This document shows, piece after piece, positions 30,582-35,580 of a DNA stretch of 35,580 nt. The notes beneath the pieces were generated by a model. That model was not told the origin of the DNA, searched no databases, and was given only the letters and a program-made list of their open reading frames with translations. Each line of letters opens with the position of its first letter. Position 1 is the first letter of the stretch. The stretch lies in assembly GCF_000090795.2 (NCBI RefSeq), contig NW_003546437.1, positions 67,555 to 103,134 on the forward strand. The letters run 5' to 3'. The position numbers and the translations under genes are program-made. The DNA comes from Amphimedon queenslandica (lineage: Eukaryota > Porifera > Demospongiae > Haplosclerida > Niphatidae).

Positions 30582-33412
30582 TCAAATGATGCCTATAAGG
30601 TGAAATTGCATTTAATTATACATGATGTTATTACTACATTATTATTATTATTAAAATTTTTTATACCAAGTATAGATACTTCTGATGCTTGAAATGAAGT
30701 AGCCTCATCATCGTTCAGTGCGCTAGTACTACCATCTAATGAAAATTTATTATCTGTGAAGACATTTTAAATATTAACCTGGCATGTTATCAAATTCTGA
30801 TGACTGAGTATTCATCTCTGATATTGTACCTACTAAAACATTTTTGAAAAATTTTTATCAATTGAATTGATGAAGTCTAACCTTTAGTAAGTCTTCTTTT
30901 TTTGGCAGAGGTTCTGAAGATACATGTACTGCTGAGATGTTGTCAATGTTTGTTCCTCTGGTGTTTCCCTTCGCTGTGTCAATTTTAAAGCTACCAACAA
31001 CTCTCTGAGTCTGGCTATTCTTTAAAAACTGGTCAACTGTTGGACTTTTATTAGTTCGGCCTCTCTGACGCTGTTCTCCAAAAAATTTCTCCAGTGGGTC
31101 TTGCGATATTTGTTCACTGAGAAATGACTTGACTGAAGGTATGGTGAATATATACTTTATTAAGTCACTGAATGAATAAACTATTGATTAAGATAAATTA
31201 TTGTTGTTAATATTATATATAACCTGTTAATCGTACTCCAAAAAGTGTTTCACTACTTAAAACCAGTTTGTTTTTTTCACTTTTTCTTAGGTCAGTCCTC
31301 CTTTTTGCTTGCTCCACCCAGCTTTTTAACCATTCCAAAAACTCCTTAAGCCACTACATTAGATGTATAAAAAATAAAAATTTGCATTTTAATTAGAATG
31401 TACCTCAATCCTTGCATCATTTCCCCATCTGTATGGCTGTTTGAACTTCTTTAGTTTCTGTATTGACTCATAATAGCTCTTAACATCTGGAATATTGAAA
31501 AATTTATCAAATTTTTCAGCAAAATTTGCTGTCTCCTTGGCATCCTTTATGTGTAGCCTCAGTCCACAAGCTACACTTTGACTAAGTACCTATTATATAA
31601 ATGTAATTTCTGATTAGCATACATGCATGTAAGCTGTTACCTCTGCAGCCAGGTCAAGTTGCATTTTTGAGAATCCAGTGAGATATATATGCTCAAACTT
31701 TAATTTGTGTACAGTTGATAGCTCTTTAGTCTCAGTCACTAAACTATATAACTGTTTAATGTGCTCCCAACTAATTGACTTGCCATTTAGCTATAGTAAA
31801 TGGTTTAAATTATATTAGACTCTAATTATTATGTATGCATGTTCCTTGTATTCCTTTTAGGATTTAGCAAGAGAATTTTGTGCTGTCTTCAAAAGGTGTG
31901 GTGGTTCTGAAAAGAGGAATACCTCATGAGTGTCAGATCTATCACTAAATGGGTTTTGAATTTGTGGCCTATTTCATTTGTTTTTATTGTTCCGATGATG
32001 CTAAAGAACTTTCTATTACTCAGTTGCCATCAAGAGTTATGCAAGTTACTTTCAATCCACATCTTTCAACATGCATTATAGCCTCATAGAATAAAGGAAC
32101 TAACTGCTCACCCGTCACAGTAGATGATACATAGGGAAAAGTGAGCTGGTGAAAAGCCCTCTTATCATGATAGTCATCATTGTTGATGCAAATTCGGGCT
32201 CTTTGTTTGCAGTTGCTGGATCTTTATATTTCTGCTCTAGCTGTAGTAAGTGGTTATTAATGTCACCAAGATCGCTAAAGCCTATTAATTCACCACTTTG
32301 TTTGTAAACTAACACAGCTTTTATGTACATCTCATCGCCAATGAGAGTAATGTGCTTCTGTGTGGTTGAAGTGTGGTGACGTTGGAACTATTGATGAGTT
32401 GATTGTCTAAATTGGAAGAGAATCCAAAAGAACTTTTGAAAGCATGAGTGTAATCTCGGAGTGTGCGCTGAGAAGGTAAAATTATGCCATTGGTCTTTCG
32501 AAGCAATTCATAAGCTTTTGATGATTTATGGCTGAGGAAGATACAAACTTTAATCATTGCTGGGTGCCATCGATAGTGCTTGCTTGATGATTGCATTGCA
32601 GCCTTATATTGGCTCATCCAAAAAATATATTGGAAGCTATCTTTGGGATATGATGCTACCATTTTGTTGTGATTTTTTTGCATTATTTGTAGAAAATCAT
32701 GATGTGTAGCATCATTAAGGATTCTTCTTTTATTGTCGCATTCAATTCTTCTTTCGAGACTATTAATAATTGAATCTCTGTCTCGTATTTGAGATTGTAA
32801 TAAGTCAATTTTAACAATCATGTCAGATTTGCCCATGAATCTGTGATTGGTCTGCTTTTTTCCTGACTTTGCTGTTGGTTTACTTGAGATTGACTTATTC
32901 AACGTTTTTCGGTATTGAATACAAATTGAGCATCTTGTTGGTTTCTCATGTAAAATGAGGCAATCTCGATGACGTATAGTAATTGTCGGATAATCATCCA
33001 CTGTAGCAATGATGAATCCTATTTGTGTCAAAAGATTGTGACAATTTTAACACATTTATACATGTCAGTAATCTATATTCACTTACCATGTCTGTCTGTA
33101 AAGTGTCCTTTTTGTTCTGCTAATTGTTGATATTTATCGTCATAGTTGCCTGGACATACCTTGAGCTTCAAAATACATCATAACATTTTGTAAACTTCAT
33201 CACTGCTACTCATATCATATTTCTCTTTCAGAAAAATATTTTTGTGATTGAATGCAGAAATAGAGTAAGACATCTGCTTATCTATTGAAATTGTAAACAG
33301 TATTCGTGGTTTTTTACTTTTTTGTTCAAGATGGCATAAGACTATTTTTTGACTGTTACTTGAAACTGCTAAACACAACCCAGTTGGTATTGAATTTTGC
33401 TGTATTTTGCGT
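30582..33412 (-). pseudogene. P-element-like transposase, spliced, with a decayed middle
   Basis: P-type transposases carry an RNase H-like DDE domain and GTP-binding insertion and cut and paste DNA. Blocks in order: KIVLCHLEQKSKKPRILFTI; an in-frame TGA at 33,178-33,180; VCPGNYDDKYQQLAEQKG; CSICIQYRKTLNK; a coiled-coil-like stretch; WHPAMIKVCIFLSHKSSKAY; ILPSQRTLRDYTHAFKSS; LIGDEMYIKAVLVYKQSGEL, with the first catalytic Asp; DLGDINNHLLQLEQKY; HVERCGLKVTCITLDGN; FLFSEPPHLLKTAQN; GKSISWEHIKQLYSLVTETK; FEHIYLTGFSKMQLDLAAE; KFDKFFNIPDV; ISQDPLEKFFGEQRQRGRTN. The last seven exons are clean with GT...AG introns: 31,641-31,792, 31,404-31,589, 31,224-31,353, 30,882-31,132, 30,779-30,832, 30,667-30,753 and 30,582-30,592, ending GII-stop. 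Frame changes occur near 32,370 (or a 35-base intron), 32,145 and between 31,870 and 32,040, with an extra stop. No THAP domain was found at the N-terminus. Confidence 0.88.
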
Positions 33413-33453
33413 AGTCTGCAGGGTTAATGTGTCTAGTCTGCATTGGTGTTGAA

Positions 33454-33495
33454 GATGTTGATGTTGAAGATAAAGATGTTGATGTTGAGGATAAA
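33454..33495. repeat. Two exact-length copies of a 21-base unit
   Basis: GATGTTGATGTTGARGATAAA twice in a row, one base different. On the minus strand it reads as Ser/Thr-rich codons after an ATG near 33,505, possibly an upstream exon of the P-like transposase; the plus-strand acidic reading is probably a shadow. Confidence 0.7.
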
Positions 33496-33505
33496 GATGG
33501 TGACA

Positions 33506-34740
33506 TTCTTTTTGCACTGCTTGGTTGTTTTAAAGTTGTTTTTAGTTTTTCCTGTTGTCAATTAAGGGTGATTCTGTTGTGCTGTTTTCTATTAGTAAAT
33601 AATTGTTTTCTGCCCATCTATAAAATAAATAATTATTACAATAACGTACATTACTGAATTTAATACTGCACTAAAGATGACATTGCATGTGCATGCAGAA
33701 TGATGGATATTAACATAGTGCTTATTTCAATTGTTCCAAAGAAAAAGTACAATAAAAAGATGATGGCCATTGGTCATGATGCCTGTTACTATAAATAATT
33801 ACTTGTAAAAAAGAAACCTCCGACACTGATTACTAAGATAATCAGTCATGCTACATAACTTAGCACATTATCATTAACTTTTTTTATCATATTGAGTGCT
33901 GTTAAATTTAATGGATTTTCTCATACCTTGAAGACAATGTGAGGTAGTTAAATGAAAGTTAATGTTGGTGTGGACTGTTACAAGAAGTTGACTGAAATGA
34001 TTATACTGATGATTGGACAGTGCGTTGTGGACTAGTCACTACAGTAACGGTTACTGACCAGTCGGTTGCTGTGGATACGCCATGGATACACACCTTAATG
34101 TGTTTTACTATTTTGTCCAATTTAATATTCATAAAAAAGAAAAATAAGCCTTATTTATTTGTATGTTAGAATATAGAGGTGAAAGTACCTCTGTTACCTG
34201 CGTAATGGCAATAGATAACTGTAGAAAAATTTCTACAGCTAGATCATTTGTTGCTTTCTTGTTAAGGGTACAAAACAAAGTCAATTTTGGAGTCAACATA
34301 TGGCTCTCATCTTTCAGTGATAAGCTATTTTATTCATAAAAGTGTCTAGTTACCTTGCTGCTCACGTTATTCAAATAATTATGAACTTCAATTATACAGT
34401 GCAGTAAAAATGTCAGAGATAAAGGTACAAAACAAATTTAACAGAAACTACATCAATACTGTAGCACTTTTACAAGTCATTTTCTATCGCACACTTCATG
34501 AACGAGTAGCAAAGGAAAGATGAAATCTTGGGCTTTGCAAATTGCCTAGATAAAGAATAGTTGTAAAATAAATCACGGTTTTACAGATAGCAAACTGCCG
34601 CAATAAACCACCATTTTGTGGTCAAAACTATTTCGTGGTATCGACGTACCGGATTCATTGCTAGGATACGCATCATATGCCTGTAATAATTTCCGTGGTT
34701 TCCTATCCCTTTCCTTTAAACTCTAATATCTATGCTTGTA
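33506..34740. other. Upstream non-coding part of the P-like element
   Basis: No open frame of note. A 15-base perfect palindrome CAGTAACGGTTACTG (34,042-34,056) sits inside a longer imperfect inverted repeat (GACTAGTCACTA...TGACCAGTC). Close to the end, ACCACGGAAAT (about 34,690) and ACCACGAAAT (about 34,630) recur in direct orientation. This is the expected place for promoter and transposase-binding sites. Confidence 0.4.
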
Positions 34741-34758
34741 TTGAGAGATGAATTCCCC

Positions 34759-35580
34759 TGGAATATGTAAAGTCGTGCCATACACCAACTCAGCTGAGCA
34801 ACAACAAAGATCCTCCTTCGGAGCACTTCTGATCCCTAGTAAGATCCAAAGCAGACCTGATAGCCTATTGTGTGGAGATGGGAGACACTTTATAGCTGCT
34901 ATCAGCTGTCTATGTAAGCGTTCCACTAGTCCATTGGCAATTGGATGATATGCTGTAGTCCGAATACGATGGGAACCAAGAACAGACATTAACTGTCACC
35001 ACAGGGATGACTCGAATTGCCGACCTTGGTCCGTAGTGATAGAAACTGGGACCCCAAAACGAGCAACCCAATGAGTCACAAAGGCTAGAGCTACTGATGA
35101 AGCAGTGCAATCAGCAAGAGGGACTGCTTCAGACCATCTTGTCAATCATGGTGAGTAGGTATGTAAAACCACGAGATGGAGGGAGTGGACCCACTAAATC
35201 AATATGAATATTTGTGAATCTGTGACGAGTAGTAGGGAATTGAGAAAGATGTGTGACATTATGTCGATGAACTTTAGAACGGTGACACTGAAAACTCTGC
35301 CGCGCCCACTTCTGGACATCTGAATTAATCCCTGGCGAGACAAAACGGGAAGTGACTAAGCATTGGGAAGCTCTAATTTCTGGATGGGATAGGGCGTGTA
35401 GTCTTGCAAAACTTGTTCCAGGAAGGTACTCAGAATAAATGGGCAGGCTGTCCCTGTAGACATGTCACAGACGACCGAAGTGTCTGAGTATGGGAGTGGT
35501 ACTGGGCGGAGTATGAGAGAGTGAGAGTTAGAATTCTTGAAAAATGCCTCTAGCTCCTTGTCACTATGTTGAGCTGCTGC
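34759..35580 (-). pseudogene. Gypsy integrase zinc-finger and DDE core, partial
   Basis: Runs in from the window edge. The zinc-finger region reads HALSHPEIRASQCLVTSRFV and PGINSDVQKWARQSFQCHR, in which the first Cys of the usual CxxC is replaced (SFQC). The catalytic core begins FTNIHIDLVGPLPPSRGFTY with the first Asp. LLTMIDK is followed by a one-base frame change near 35,140 that puts a TGA in the original frame. Downstream in the new frame come ALAFVTHWVARFGVPVSITT and DQGRQFESSLW with the second Asp, then a TGA near 34,998 in place of a tryptophan-like codon, and GSHRIRTTAYHPIANGLVER with the catalytic Glu. The segment ends at PGEF where the P-like element begins. Confidence 0.88.

Larger units (their letters stand above)
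30567..34750 (-). mobile_element. P-superfamily DNA transposon inserted in the Gypsy integrase
   Basis: The Gypsy protein breaks after PGEF on one side and resumes EFDFEH on the other. The flanking octamers, read on the minus strand, are GGGGAATT (34,751-34,758) and GAAGAATT (30,559-30,566): six of eight identical and in the same codon register, and eight bases is the known target duplication of P elements. Candidate ends read CATCTCTCAATAC and, at the other end inward, CATTTTGCAGTG; they agree only partly, so the inverted repeats are short or decayed. The body encodes a P-type transposase on the minus strand; about 1.2 kb upstream of it is non-coding. Confidence 0.75.
29630..35580 (-). mobile_element. 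Gypsy (Ty3) LTR retrotransposon, 3' part, split by a P-like element
   Basis: Reading down from the window edge: integrase zinc-finger region, DDE core, then the P-like insertion (30,567-34,750), then the integrase C-terminus, polypurine tract and 3' LTR. The 5' LTR, gag, protease and reverse transcriptase lie outside the window or are absent. The order LTR-abutting-polypurine-tract after integrase, with no envelope gene, is that of an ordinary Gypsy retrotransposon. It lies directly against the Helitron OTU domain, so it probably inserted there. Confidence 0.85.

Noticed and set aside
33178..33180. Reading the in-frame TGA of the P-like transposase as selenocysteine or a recoded codon
   Set aside because: Other lesions occur downstream in the same gene and no stem-loop context was evident; simple decay explains it.
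33427..33657. Plus-strand acidic DVDVEDKD repeat protein
   Set aside because: A consequence of the 21-base tandem repeat. The minus-strand Ser/Thr-rich reading is at least as likely and is in line with the transposase gene.
1..35580. tRNA or rRNA genes
   Set aside because: I looked for cloverleaf-like B-box phrases (GGTTCGAATCC type) and ribosomal signatures and found none; a covariance-model scan would be decisive.

Overview
The window looks eukaryotic and contains no bacterial-type gene. It is AT-rich. Coding pieces are split by short GT...AG introns of about 45-110 bases, and nearly every recognisable protein belongs to an animal transposable element. The families present (an OTU-carrying Helitron, P-like, hAT/ZMYM1-like, MULE with SWIM zinc finger, Merlin-like, RecQ-like fragment, Gypsy with a GPLPPSRG-type integrase) together with the tiny introns suggest an early-branching animal, most likely a demosponge. 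That assignment is inference from recalled family resemblance. No host gene is certain; the best candidates are a set of small exons at 51-805 and an unrecognised 190-residue reading frame at 14,801.

Layout. 1-805: candidate 3' end of a plus-strand gene with a series of microexons. 806-3,300: mostly featureless, with weak coding remnants. 3,320-5,510: three juxtaposed fragments, a RecQ-like helicase (+), a Merlin-like transposase N-terminus (-) and an unnamed integrase-like transposon protein (+). 5,640-6,815: tandem array of a roughly 120-base unit. 6,817-7,056: foldback element. 7,700-9,770: decayed hAT/ZMYM1-like transposase (-). 10,183-12,890: decayed MULE with SWIM and PHD-like fingers (-), split by a foldback element with 300-base arms. 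12,900-15,780: sparse, with the 190-residue frame.

15,780-29,630 is one Helitron (+). Its domains run in order: repeat-rich N-terminus, Helitron N-region, Rep with HUH motif, PIF1-type helicase, OTU protease. Three later insertions cut it. The first is an unclassified 3.96-kb DNA transposon with about 390-base inverted repeats. The other two are copies of one non-autonomous element, and the first copy carries a 749-base piggyBac-like MITE at TTAA. The Helitron ends abruptly inside the OTU domain at the LTR of a Gypsy element (29,630 to beyond 35,580, -). That Gypsy element is split inside a codon of its integrase by a 4.18-kb P-like element.

The insertions give a relative order: Helitron first; then Gypsy, the unclassified transposon and the two copies; then P-like into Gypsy and piggyBac-like into copy 1. 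All autonomous elements carry frameshifts or stops, so none looks active as it stands. The most unusual structure is the unclassified transposon at 16,558-20,520: a core of about 145 bases inside its terminal inverted repeats lies in the same orientation at both ends, although everything around it is inverted.
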